From Larus michahellis (Eukaryota > Chordata > Aves > Charadriiformes > Laridae), in contig NC_133906.1 of NCBI RefSeq assembly GCF_964199755.1, forward strand, positions 17,705,378 to 17,769,377: DNA of 64,000 bases, read 5' to 3'. Below the pieces are notes generated by a model, which saw only the letters and a program-made list of their open reading frames with translations, was not told the DNA's origin and did no database searches. Below are positions 1 through 11,719 of this stretch, in pieces. The translations under genes were made by a program, and so were the position numbers. Numbering within the stretch: the stretch's first letter is position 1; each line of letters begins with the position of its first letter.

Positions 1-3000
1 GTATCCAGTCTGTGTTTGCTCTGAGCTGAGTGAAATGCAAATCATTAGTACTTATTTCTACTTGCTCCGCCACAGTTATTCAAACCATAAAGGCTTCAAG
101 ACATATTGAAGTTACTGAAGTTACATGTGACAATATATCAGAGAAATAATGGGCAGCAGCAGTTTTCAGCAGGTTTTGCAGGCACAGAGCTGGGCCCAGA
201 CAGAAAGTGATAACCTATAAATCCAGCTAAGCTATAACATGAACGGTGTGACTGACCATTCTCTGTCAAACTGATGCCACAGCACAACTTCACAAAGAGA
301 TGATGAGTTCTGGGACAAGATCTATTTTCTTTCCATTTTAGAGCAGACGTCCCAGAATGAGGTCATGATCCAAGATCTACACTCCTACATGTTTTTGTTG
401 CAAATGTTGAAAAAGTGCCAAGAAAAATAGAGGAATTTGGCCATTAAACGGAGTCTACGCTCCGAAATGTAGAAAATGATAAATAATCCAAGGTTAAAGG
501 ATTACTTGCAACCATGTTACTAAACCTCAGAAGTAAAACTAACAGTATTCATAATGTCCTGTATATTTTGTGACAATGGTATTACTTTGTTTCCCAAAGG
601 ACAGAGGACATGTAGCTAGAGATCTGAAGGTACCCAGAATACACCACAATGAAGTCTTACATAGCAAATCATCCATTGGAAAAATTATATTGCACTATCA
701 TAGACAATTTTTGTCAGCAACGTGCCAGTTTAAACAAAGCTGCATTAAGAACTTGCTTTTGAAAGTGTATTGCTTCCTATCCTGAGATGAAAACAAAACA
801 TGGAATTCAGAACTTCCTACAGACTGAAAATTACAAGTTTGTATCAGCTGCATTCTGCATAAAAATGCCAATTTAGCAGTGACTGAAATCACCTACACTT
901 ATTCCTGCATCAGGATAAACATAAGCTCCAGTAAGACAAAACAATCAAGTTTTGTATGCTACAGCCAACCAAAACGTTAAGTAACCAACTTTGTAAGAAG
1001 TTGATCTCATCCTCTCCAAGCATCACTTTCAGCATACAACGAATGTTAATCACATTTGTTCTAGCGCAACATAACATTTCAACAGAATGCATACCAACAG
1101 GGTCTTTGTGTGAATATTCAGAAAGGTTCCCTGGGGCATTTTTTCTGCAGCACTGCAAGCAAGCCTGGACACTAGTTCATTGATTTTGGTAGATACCTGC
1201 TTAGAAAATACCAGTAATGGTTTTCACTCATTCAAGGTAGAAATGAGAAAATGGGCTTTATTTGTGTTTAATGATGTGTTTAAATATGAACATCAGCATA
1301 TTTTCCAGCTTCTCTGATATGAAACTTCAGCTTTGGATTTCATAACACTGGAAGTGTCAGGAAGAAAGAAACAGATTCTGGTATCCCAACAATTTTTTAT
1401 TACACAGGGGATATAGTGCCAATAAAATTACAGCATAAGTATGTGGTAACATTGAACATGGCTGTCTCAAATAAAAGCTAAACTCGTATCAGAGTTCTGA
1501 GCGCCTTAAGTATTTTTCAAGGTCACACTGTAAATTCATAAACTTTACCATGATAAAAGTCAAAATAATTTGAAGTTTGATGCAGAGTCTTTCACAGATT
1601 GATCCCATAATGTCCTCATACAACAAAGGGAAATTGTGTGATTAGTCGTGACAATGGACTTCTTAAAAATTTATATTTAGCTAAGGTTTCAGCAAGAGAG
1701 TCTGCAATTATTAGCCGCAGTTCAGATGCATGAGCTACAAAGTCTGCTTGTTCACTCACTCTGTGTGTCCCTTCTAAGATTAGGAAAAGGAACAATCTAA
1801 TTAGAAATAATCTTGCCAAGAACAAATATCAAAGAAGAAAAGCTAGAAGAAAAAGCTTTTTTTAATTTTTTTTCCCAGTCAACAGATGAGTCCATTAACT
1901 ACGATGTGGACTTATCTCAAGCAAAGGATAATGCATCAGCCCATTTCAAAACTATTTGTTTATAACTTTTAAAAATATTGTGATATTTTCTAAACATAAT
2001 GGGGCCTGCACAAACCTGCTGATTGTTAAAAAAAAAAAAAACAAACAACAAGATACAGTTTCAATGCACAGTATATATTTAACACTAAGTAAACTGAGCT
2101 GCAGAGAAGAAAGAAGCCTTGGTTTATGTAATGTTGTTGCCTAATCTCTAACTCTCATAATGGGAAATAAAGTGCCTTTTATGAGGTTCTAGTCCCTACA
2201 GAGTTATTTGGTAATAATGACTTAACAGGCAAAGTTTGAAAGTAAAACCAATTTTTAAGTGAGCCAGAATCACAGCTCTTTGGAGATTAGCACTGGAGAT
2301 CAAAGTCAGCAACAAATACCCAAGCTGAACACAGAATGTCAGGGTTGTTTTCTTAGTTCATAGAAGCATCTGAGTTTTATATGGTCTCCTTGCTAATTAA
2401 GATTCAATATACCAGTGAGCTGTGATCTTTGGTGTCTTCCACACCTGAATAATATTTTCTGACATTTAAGCCAAGCTAAATCTGAGTGTCTTAGTGACAG
2501 TAATGAACTCTATACTCAGAACTATATTAAAATAAGGTTTCCTAGGTTGGGTTTCCTAAGTTTCTTTGCAGGAGACTGAGCTCTTTTTAAGATAATCTTT
2601 TTTAAAATAATCCCATGCCTTGATACAACATTTCAAAATTAAGATAAAAAATGAATGCATCATGATAAACAAAAATGTAAAACCTTGTAAAATCTGTATT
2701 TTATTTCCTATGTAGTGTTTCTGCAAGTAGTACAAAATAAATTTTGCCCTTTTTAGGAATGAAAGGTCTGGGAATTTTGAGGGACAAAAATTCAGTCCAG
2801 CAAAACCTGCTACTTCTATAAAGGCATAGTTCCTATTTCCTAATATTTCCTATTATCATCATTAAAAAACCATAACATCAGGTTCTTTCTTTGTCCTTTA
2901 TAATTCAGCATATTAGTCAGAAACACCTCAGAGAAACAAGTGTATGAGAGATTCTCAGGTATTGAAGAAGAGACCACTGCTCTTAAATTCTTATGTTAGG

Positions 3001-4802
3001 CTGGTATGAAAACAGAAAAATGATAGGTAGGAGAACAAGTGCCAAGTACAAAGAAGCCACAAAAACTATCACATCACTGTATTAATTTTTCCAACAAAAT
3101 AGAAGCCATTGAATTGCAAACTCAGGAACAACAGCTTACTCAGCAAACGCGTAGGGCTGCCTGCCAGCTATTGAGTCATAGCAGAGTGTTGGTACCACAC
3201 GGTTCTCACAGCAGCTGAATTTTCATCAAACTCTGTAGTAGAGCAGGTAGGAAACTATCACAGTCAAAGGAAAAAGACGAGTATGTCTGTGTAGACAGTG
3301 ATATGCAAATCAGACTGTTCATTAACAGGTCTAACCAGCTAAGTAGAATGAGATCTAATCAAAAAAATGGAAACATGGCATCACTGTAGATGCCTTTTTT
3401 TTTGTGTTATGAAGGATTAGATTACTGTATTGATAGTCTTCTAAAAACAGAGAAGAAAAATGTAAAATTCCAACAAATTAATATTTGACATGTGTTAAAA
3501 ATAATGCATATGGGAAAATTAAAAAAAAATTTGTGAGTGTTAGAGACTTACTAAAAAATTAAAAGGATTTCATGTACATTTTTAGTTTAATAACAAGAAT
3601 TCCTGCCCTGCAACTGAAGTGATTCGTAATTTCCCATGGTGAGAAAAGGTCCCTCTGCTAATTACATGTTTTCATCCTTGCACTGCCTCTGCCACTCATT
3701 TGACCCTCAGTGAGTTCATTCAACTCTCCAAATCGGCAGAAAAATACTGAGGATTTTTTTGGGGGGGTAGTGTTTTCTGCTCATTTACTCAGATGAATCA
3801 GCCCATGATAGTGTCAGATGAGTACCTGAGCCAACAGAAGGAAGATGAAGGGAGGAACATGCTGCTGCAAATGAGGGGGAAAAAAGGAGTAAGAAGTGAA
3901 ATTGCCCGCTTGGAGGTTGTAAGGTACTGCACTGGCTCAGACATAATGCAAGATTCAATACAAAAGATGAAAGTCCATAAACCTGTGCAGGAAAACATCT
4001 GAGGATTTTTGTTTCTTACAATTAGTTATCAATCAGCCCTATTTCCATCTCTGCTTCCTATGGTCCCTAAGAACAGTGTATGTTATATTTGATCACGTTC
4101 CACTTTTCCATTACTAGCACCTATATGCTCCACATGTGCCCTGGACAATAAAGGTTTTCTGGAATTTTGAATAAAAGTAACAATAAGCCTCACAACTGCG
4201 ATCATGAAAAAGGTCCCTATCCTGAGGAAACTTCCCAAAGCAAATTCTTACCAGCTTTCTGTGTCTTCTGTCCTGTCCATGAGTATAAATTAATATTACT
4301 CTGCAGAGATTCAGATCTCCTACCAATTATTCACTGCAAAGATTGAAACTTTGATTAGCAAGATCACTTGGTCACATTATGGTTTTTTTCTTTCCTTCTC
4401 TAGAAGCAGGGATCGTATCTTTAATTAATGCCAGTGAAGTTCATCTTCATGAAGCGATACAAATTTTAGCTAAGAAAGCGGGGTGATCATGACACCATCA
4501 GCTCTTCTCACTTAGGGAACACAAAGGAGGAAGACAGATACGAAAAGCAGAATTGAGAACAGAGTACTCTGAGGCCCAAAGTTCAGATCTCAGCACTACC
4601 TCCACTCTATCACAAGACTGGTTTCAATAAATTTCAGAGACACTTTAGCCACAAAGCAAGTATTTTCCCTTGGACTCTGTGCTCAGTGCATCTCAGAGTT
4701 GATCTAGAAGTAAAACCTTACAGAATGAGTAAAATCAGAAATCAAAACACTCAGTACTCTGACTCTGATCTAAAATTTAATTTAAAAAGAAGCTGGCTAA
4801 TT
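1..4802. other. Gene-free AT-rich flank
   Basis: No open frame here resembles a known protein or is flanked by convincing splice sites. The sequence is AT-rich with homopolymer runs and no CpG island. By human synteny this would be the spacer between ADAMTS2 and RUFY1, which is inference only. I see no RNA gene, and no repeat I can name. Confidence 0.6.
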
Positions 4803-5275
4803 AGAATCATAGAAACATAGAACAGTTTGGGTTGGAAGGGACCTTTAAAGGCCATCTAGTCCAGCCCTCCTGCAAAGAGCAGGGACATCTTCACCTAGAT
4901 CAGGTTGCTCAGAGCACCATCCAACCTGACCTGGAATGTTTCCAGGGATGGGGCATCTACCACCTCTCTGGGCATCCTGTGCCACTGTTTCACCACCCTC
5001 ATTGTAAAAATTTTCTTCCTTATATCCAGTCTAAATCTATCCTCTTGTAGTTTAAAACCATCACCTCTTGTTCTATCACAACAGGAACTGCTAAAAAGTT
5101 TGTCCCCATCTTTCTTGTAAGCCCCCTTTAAGTACTGGTAGGCTGCAATAAGGTCTCCCCAAAGCCTTCTCTTCTACAGGCTGAATAACCCAACTCCCTC
5201 CACCTGTCCCCACAGGAGAACTGCTCCAGCCCTTTGATAATTGTGTGGCCCTCTGTAGAGCTGAGGAAGTTCTAG
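4803..5275 (-). mobile_element. CR1: CR1 LINE fragment, 5'-truncated, old copy
   Basis: The left edge reads AGAATCATAGAAACATAG, then GGTTGGAAGGGACCTTTAAA. This is the reverse complement of the CR1 3' end, so the element lies on the minus strand with its 3' terminus at the left. The following text matches the 3' part of the avian CR1 ORF2 and 3' UTR in reverse (for example the CAGGTTGCTCAGAGC block). The frame is broken by many changes, so this is a decayed fossil. The right boundary is approximate. Confidence 0.9.
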
Positions 5276-8200
5276 AGTGTCATAATCAAATGAAAAGAGA
5301 TCTGTAACAGAAATTATTTTTAAAAATAGTTAGCTTGCCATTATTTTTTGTATCTGCACTAACTAGAAACTAGCCTAAAAAAAGCTGCTTTTATGCTAAA
5401 ATTGTGGCAATGCCTATATTAGGAATCAAACTGTTTTTTCTTTAATTGGGTTTTATAAAATATGGGCACAATGGCGAGAAAACGTAAGATGTCAGTCATA
5501 TAAGGAAAAAAGATTAGAACTCTCCTCTATTATCATGCAGTCCCAATCCTCTACAATTGCACTATCAAAAAGTTGAAATATGTTCAAAGTTCTCTCTCAC
5601 ATCCAGTCCATTCAAGACAAAATTTTGCCATCTTTCCTTTCTTTCGTCTTTCTTATTTTGGGATCTACCACACCTATATCATTTCTCAAGCACATATGGA
5701 TTTTGCAGCTCAGCCTCTACAAATAACAAATAACTAAGATACTTTACTTTCAAAGACATGTCATAAGCTGAAGTTAGAAGCTTGTGGCAAATTTAGTTGG
5801 TTTTGCTAATGAAAATTTATAGCTTTCACTGTGAAACATTTTATCTATGACCAGACATAAAAGTAACCTTAACTGGAACCACTCCAATTCAATGGCAGCA
5901 CTTTACAATATTATTTTAAACAGTAGCATTAAATATATATCTTCTTATTCAAACCACATTAGGTCTGATTGTGCCAGGCATGATATATGCCTTTGGTAAT
6001 ACAATAAGAAGTCCCCATTCCAAACAGCCTGCAGTCTAAGTAGACAAAATGAAGGAAGATAGCGACTATTTTGTAGAAAGAAAACTAAGCCAAAGTTCTG
6101 AATCATAAGCAATATAAGTATTAGGACATAAATAAACTACCACAGATCTGGGAATAGAACAAAGATCTTCTATGTCCCTCTCCAGTGTCTCAGCCGTAAG
6201 GCTTCTCTTTATGAGTAAAATGCAGTATGACTTAGTATTGAACTGTGAAGTTTTTTAATCAAGTAGTATTTGTCTTACATATAAACATAACATTTTCTCC
6301 AAAAAGCAAAACCAACTATTTTTCTGACACCATGCAACTCTTCAATGACTTTTCAATTTACAGACAAAATGCAACCAGCTGTGACTGCCTTTATATCCCA
6401 TTTACTCATCTTTTTCATCAGCATATCCAGATTTTCTCCTCTACCTGAAACTACTTGTGGATTTTTCAGAAACAAAGAAAACATTAATAGTAAAACTGAG
6501 ATTTGCTCGTCCTGTGAGTGGATGCCTGACTGGCAAGAACCATCATTTTTGGAACATTTGGAGGTGCACCTGAAATGCTATCCTTTTTTAAGACTTCCAG
6601 GACAGCACACACCAATACAATATCGTGAAACACAAGAGATCTGCGTTATTTACAGACTGCATACAGCAACCCTGAAATGGTTAAAGACCAAAGCAGGGCC
6701 TCAGTATTACGTGAAAGTTAGCGCCTTGGGTGGCCTTATGCCCTAAACCATTATAAAGCATTGACTCAAGGAAGATCAATACCAACATATCCTGGCAGTA
6801 CTGGAGTCTGGAGTTTATGAAATCTGACAAGATCACAGCCTGAAATGGTAATTGGCAGAGAATGACAGGAGTTTTTATTGCTCTTATTATGCTTAAAAAA
6901 ATAAATATTTGCTTTATGTTTATTGGAAAAACAACAAAACTGTTTAACTTCAGCCTATATTACTATTTTAGGGACTCACATTTTTCTTCCTTGCTCCAGT
7001 CAATAGGGCCATTTTCAGATGAGGGTTTGGGGTTTTTGTTTTGGTTTTTAAAAGAGGGAGATTATTTGAACACGAGACTAGAAAATTTTGCTACAGTTAC
7101 TAATACCATATTTCCAAGCAGTAGTCAGGGCAACGTGTAAAATCTTCTGGAATTAATAGAACAAAGAGGAAAAGGAAAGATGGCAAGACACTATATCTTA
7201 ACAGCTGGGTGCCAATTACTACTCTCTGTTAACAAAACACAGCCATCTACCGGAGGTGTCTTTGTCTCACCACTTGCACAAAGTGGCAATTCAATTAGAG
7301 GTCTCTTCCTTTCATGCAGCTCAAAATTTTAAACAAGTTTCACCTAAAAAGATTAATGTTCTCCACTTCATTTCATTGAAGCCATTATTACACTTCTTTA
7401 TTGCCACCCTAGTTATTATAAATTAGGGCTCTTTCACCATTTGAGAAATTCTGTAACTTTCATCTTTGTGTGCTTTTGAAGTTCACCCCTAAGAAGGAGG
7501 TCTTCTGTATAAAAAGGAACTCTCTTGATCATGTGAGATAGTTTAAAGAGATCCATATTACATGAGGTGAGGTGTCAACAGAAATTTGCCATGGTATGCA
7601 CTTCTAGCGGATGCCATGTGTAGCACACTAAATGTATTTGGCATTATTAGACCCCTCTATTTTTTTCTAGATGAAAAATTTGTAATGCTTCATTGGTTGC
7701 TCTATTTCTCAGGATTTAAGGAAGGAAGTTACCTATGCCCACATGACAATACCACCTGCATTCAAGGTTAAAAGTATAAGTCAGGAACAGTATAAATTGA
7801 GGATCTAAAAAGAACAAATTTGAAAGAATAATCACTTGGAGCCTTCTGTGGAGGTTTTGCTCTTGGGCATACAAGCCTTATGTCTCAGATCATATTTTCT
7901 CTTTATTTAAACATGGCTACTTCAGATGCAACTCCTAATCACAAAGTCCCTAATCCATTGGTTATTAGAAGCTTTTGGGATTTACCAAGGCAATGATTCC
8001 TCTTTCAAATTTCGGTCTTTTTTTCTCTATGGATTTACTGGTGGTATGGTGCCAAGAGCCCCTGTGATTGATAAAAGATGGAAAAAAGGATGTTTAAGAT
8101 AAAGCACTCCACTAGTAAATCTGTCATTGGTTTTGCTAATCTGCCATGGGGAGTCTCTGTGAAGAACTCGGGGCAGGCAGGGGTTGGACAGGACATCCAT

Positions 8201-9360
8201 ATAGCGAGTGATTCTTCCAGCACACAACTTGGAAAATATGAGCTGTTCCAGTGCATTAAACCAGCAGAAAAACTATTCACTTTTGTTGTATTAGTTTTCT
8301 GCCAACTCAGTGCACTGAAAAGGCTCAGCAACCCAATGACCAAGGGAGTAGGAGAAAGGGTTTGGCCAGAGGCAAGAGAGAGCAACAACGCAGCCAGCAG
8401 TTAGATTGCCTTAGGCTGCTAGAGAGCTACAACCTTAATTTCCTGACATTTTTTACTTTTGATTGGCTTATCAAGAGGTCAGATGGGGAGCAGTGCTGTT
8501 ATAAAGAAATGGGAACACACAGCTGGAGGAAAAGGAGAACAGCAGTACTCCTGTGGCCCAGCTTAGATTAGTTTAAACCACTTGAGTCACTAGTGTCCTA
8601 TGTTTTTCAGTTCTGTTTCCAAAGATGAGATGCTTACATATGATTAATTCCCTCAAATGGAGTAGGGAAGATATTTCTAAAGAATTGTTGGTGAGAGATC
8701 GCTAAGCAGTCTCACTGTTAACATCTAACCTGCCTACTCAAGTTTCCATCTTCCTCTTGAAGCATAGAAAGGCTTTAAGAGAAATTAGCCTAACTTGTAA
8801 TGTGAGGGGAACTGATAACAGAAACAGTGAAGCTAACTGAGCTATACGCTTGTATTATCCAAAAGCTTATGTTTCCCTTTGATTCTGTCAATAACTAAAG
8901 TACTTTTGCACATCTGTAAAACACCTAGTTCATTTTTCCCCCCAGTAAAAATTCCTATTGAATCAAAGGGTCTGGGAGTTATCCTTAAATGTGGCAAACC
9001 AACTATTGGTTACAGCTCTGCAAGGATAAAAGCTCTGAGGAAAAAAAAAAAGAAAGGAGAGAGAGAAGATACTGTTCCTATTTAAAAAAAACTAAAAATC
9101 TAGCTAAAGATTTATTGACTTCACTTTCAGTTTAGGCTCTCTAGATACCTTACTAATTAGTATGCAGAGTCATTCACAAAGCAATCAGAAAACTGAGAAA
9201 ATCAAAGGCAACAAAAAAGCCTGGAATTACACTTCTCACACCACCTGTTGCAATCTTTTTCAGCTGTTTGTTTACTGCATCTTACGGATGTGACTCGTTA
9301 TAAGACCTCAATTATTTGTGGAGAAGACTTAGCCAGTTTGTGCCACATTCTGCCCTCAGA
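5276..9360. other. Gene-free AT-rich interval
   Basis: Only short chance frames are present, including a 133-codon frame at 6345-6746 with no recognisable domain and no exon signals. No CpG island, RNA gene or recognisable mobile element was seen. Confidence 0.55.
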
Positions 9361-10515
9361 TCATAGAATCATAGAATCATCGAGGTTGGAAGGGACCTTT
9401 AAGATCATCGAGTCCAACCTTTAGCCTACCCTGACAAGAGCCACTTCTAAACCATGTCCCTAAGTGCCCCATCTACCCTTTTTTTAAACACCTCCAGGGA
9501 TGGTGAATCCACCACCTCCCTGGGCAGCCTATTCCAATGTTTAATAACCCTTTCAGTGAAAAAATGTCTCCTAATATCTAATCTAAACCTCCCCTGACGT
9601 AACTTGAACCCGTTTCCCCTTGTCCTATCACTTGTTACCAGGGAGAAGAGGTCAGCCCCCATCTCTCTACAACCTCCTTTCAGGTAGTTGTAGAGGGTGA
9701 TAAGGTCTCCCCTCAGCCTCCTCTTCTCCAGGCTAAACAACCCCAGCTCCCTCAGTCGTTCTTCATAAGGTTTGTCCTCCAGACCCCTCACCAGCTTTGT
9801 AGCCCTTCTCTGGACACGCTCCAACACCTCAATGTCCCTCTTGTAGCGAGGGGCCCAAAACTGAACGCAGTACTCGAGGTGGGGCCTCACCAGTGCCGAG
9901 TACAGGGGGATGATCACTTCCCTAGTCCGGCTCACCACACTATTCCTGATACAGGCTAGGATGCTGTTGGCCTTCTTGGCCACCTGGGCACACTGCTGGC
10001 TCATATTAAGCCGGCAGTCAACCAACACTCCCAAGTCCTTTTCTGTCGAGCTGCTTTCAAGCCACTCTGCCCCAATCCTGTAGCGCTGCATGGGGTTGTT
10101 GTGTCCCAAGTGCAGGACCCGGCATTTGGCCTTGTTGAACCTCATACCATTGGTCTCAGCCCATCGGTCCAGCCTGTCCAGATCCCTCTGCAGAGCCAAC
10201 CTACCCTCAAGCAGATCAACACGCCCGCCCAGCTTAGTGTCATCTGCGAACTTACTGAGGGCGCATTCGATCCCCTCATCCAGATCATTGATAAAGATAT
10301 TAAAGAGAACCGGCCCCAGCACCGAACCCTGGGGGACACCACTTGTGACTGGACACCAACTGGATTTAACTCCATTTACCACCACTCTCTGGGCACGGCC
10401 ATCCAGCCAGTTTTTTACCCAGCGAAGAGTACACCTGTCCAGGCCATGAGCAGCCAGTTTCTCCAGGAGAATGCTGTGGGAAACAGTGTCAAAAGCTTTG
10501 CAAAAATACAAGTAG
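9361..10515 (-). mobile_element. CR1: CR1 LINE, 5'-truncated, relatively young copy
   Basis: The left edge carries the CR1 3' tail in reverse orientation: two ATCATAGA units, then GAGGTTGGAAGGGACCTTTA. The body encodes the 3' half of the CR1 reverse transcriptase on the minus strand. It starts near the KAFDTVSHS motif at about 10,500, where the element is cut off. There is no 5' UTR, ORF1 or endonuclease domain, so the copy cannot move by itself. The long uninterrupted frame suggests a fairly recent insertion compared with the fragment at 4.8 kb. Confidence 0.95.
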
Positions 10516-10520
10516 ATGCA
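9447..10520 (-). pseudogene. CR1 ORF2 reverse transcriptase, C-terminal part (5'-truncated but open)
   Basis: This frame of roughly 350 codons on the minus strand encodes the CR1 non-LTR reverse transcriptase from the KAFDTVSHS motif to the C-terminus. Visible motifs are [20 protein letters not shown] in the middle and the catalytic FADDTK (the FADD form of the YXDD box). Then come the thumb region and the CR1-typical end ([26 protein letters not shown]). There is no internal stop, but the N-terminal RT motifs, endonuclease domain and any authentic start are missing, so I call it a pseudogene. The apparent start methionine upstream of YLYFCKAF comes from flanking or decayed sequence. Confidence 0.9.
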
Positions 10521-11655
10521 CAAGCACAACATCACCAGAATTGTATGCAAGCACCTAAATGTTCCCTAGTATCTTAAATGCAAAAGATTCTTTTAGTATT
10601 CTTATTGAGGAAGAAACTTACCGCTTAAATATGTTGTAGGAAACTTAATATCCTTTGCCTAATTTATCCTTTTTCCTTTTTTACAGGAGGCAAAGCAAAA
10701 CACTGTTATCTGACATGTGCGGTACTTTGCAAAAACTTAAACTCCTCTAGAACTCTGCCATTATTATAATACCATTATTTAGTAACATTAAAATAATTTC
10801 CATACATTTCTATTGCATCCAGCAAACTTGCAAATTTGTAAAGCTTTTCAGAAAATGACTGCGTAGCCTAGAATAACCAAACTTGTGTCTGCAGTTGGGC
10901 AGGAAAGGGAGAAACCTGAAATACTGGGAACCACTCACCACAGATAAAGTGATTGTCTCACAATTTTTTGTAGCTATGATATAGCAAATCATGCCATTTT
11001 ATTGGGGGGAGGGGAATTCTCTTTTAAGGAGGAGTGTGAATTTTTTCAACCTTCATGGAGAATAGATTAAATTTTTAATGAACTCTCAATATTTTCTTTT
11101 AAATTATATGACTAAAATAAGTAACAATGTTTTTGTGTATAATACAGGTGTTTTTCTAGACTTGTCTAGGGACTGTATAAGGTATTTCATTGACTTATCA
11201 TATAATATCTAACAATGTTTTCTGCAATTTGCAACATTTCTGTTACATTAATAGAATTATATGAGCCCATTTCTTCAGCTAATCAAGTCACATATAAGTA
11301 TTCACATGTGTGTTAATTGAGAACTGCATTAAATAGCAAAAATGTCAGCACATTTCAAAGATACTGCATTCATATCTTACTAGGATTCAGCCTGTAATCG
11401 CATTTATAATTCCTCTGACCCTGTGCCCCTCAGTCTAGTCAATTTACACCACTTTTATAAAACTCTTAAAATTACGCTTGATCCAAAATTGTCTGCATGC
11501 AATAGTAGAAAAAAGCCAAGCTAGTAAGAACCAAAACAGGTGAGCCATGAAAAATGCAACCCAAAACCACAGAGGTCAGGAAGTCATAAATTACACTATT
11601 CAAACAGATGTGCTCTGATTTGGTCTGTAGACTAGACCAAATTATACTGCTTACT
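10516..11655. other. Gene-free interval between CR1 copies
   Basis: AT-rich sequence with no supported exon, RNA gene or repeat that I recognise. Confidence 0.5.
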
Positions 11656-11719
11656 CTGGGGGGTTGGACTAGATGACCTTTAAAGGTCCCTTCCAACCCA
11701 ACGCATTCTATGATTCTAT
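11656..11719 (+). mobile_element. CR1: CR1 3'-end fragment
   Basis: This short stretch contains GGTTGGACTAGATGACC, then CTTTAAAGGTCCCTTCCAACCC, and ends ATTCTATGATTCTAT. That is the canonical CR1 3' terminus with its ATTCTATG octamers, here on the plus strand. Only about 65 bases remain. Confidence 0.9.

Noticed and set aside
6345-6746. Plus-strand frame of 133 codons in the left flank
   Set aside because: No domain, no splice signals, no CpG island and an AT-rich setting. Length is within chance for this amount of sequence.
8027-8404. Overlapping frames of 117 and 108 codons on opposite strands
   Set aside because: Mutually overlapping antisense frames with no recognisable protein. Neither has exon context.
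10090-10577. Plus-strand frames of 119 and 158 codons
   Set aside because: They are the antisense shadow of the CR1 reverse transcriptase.
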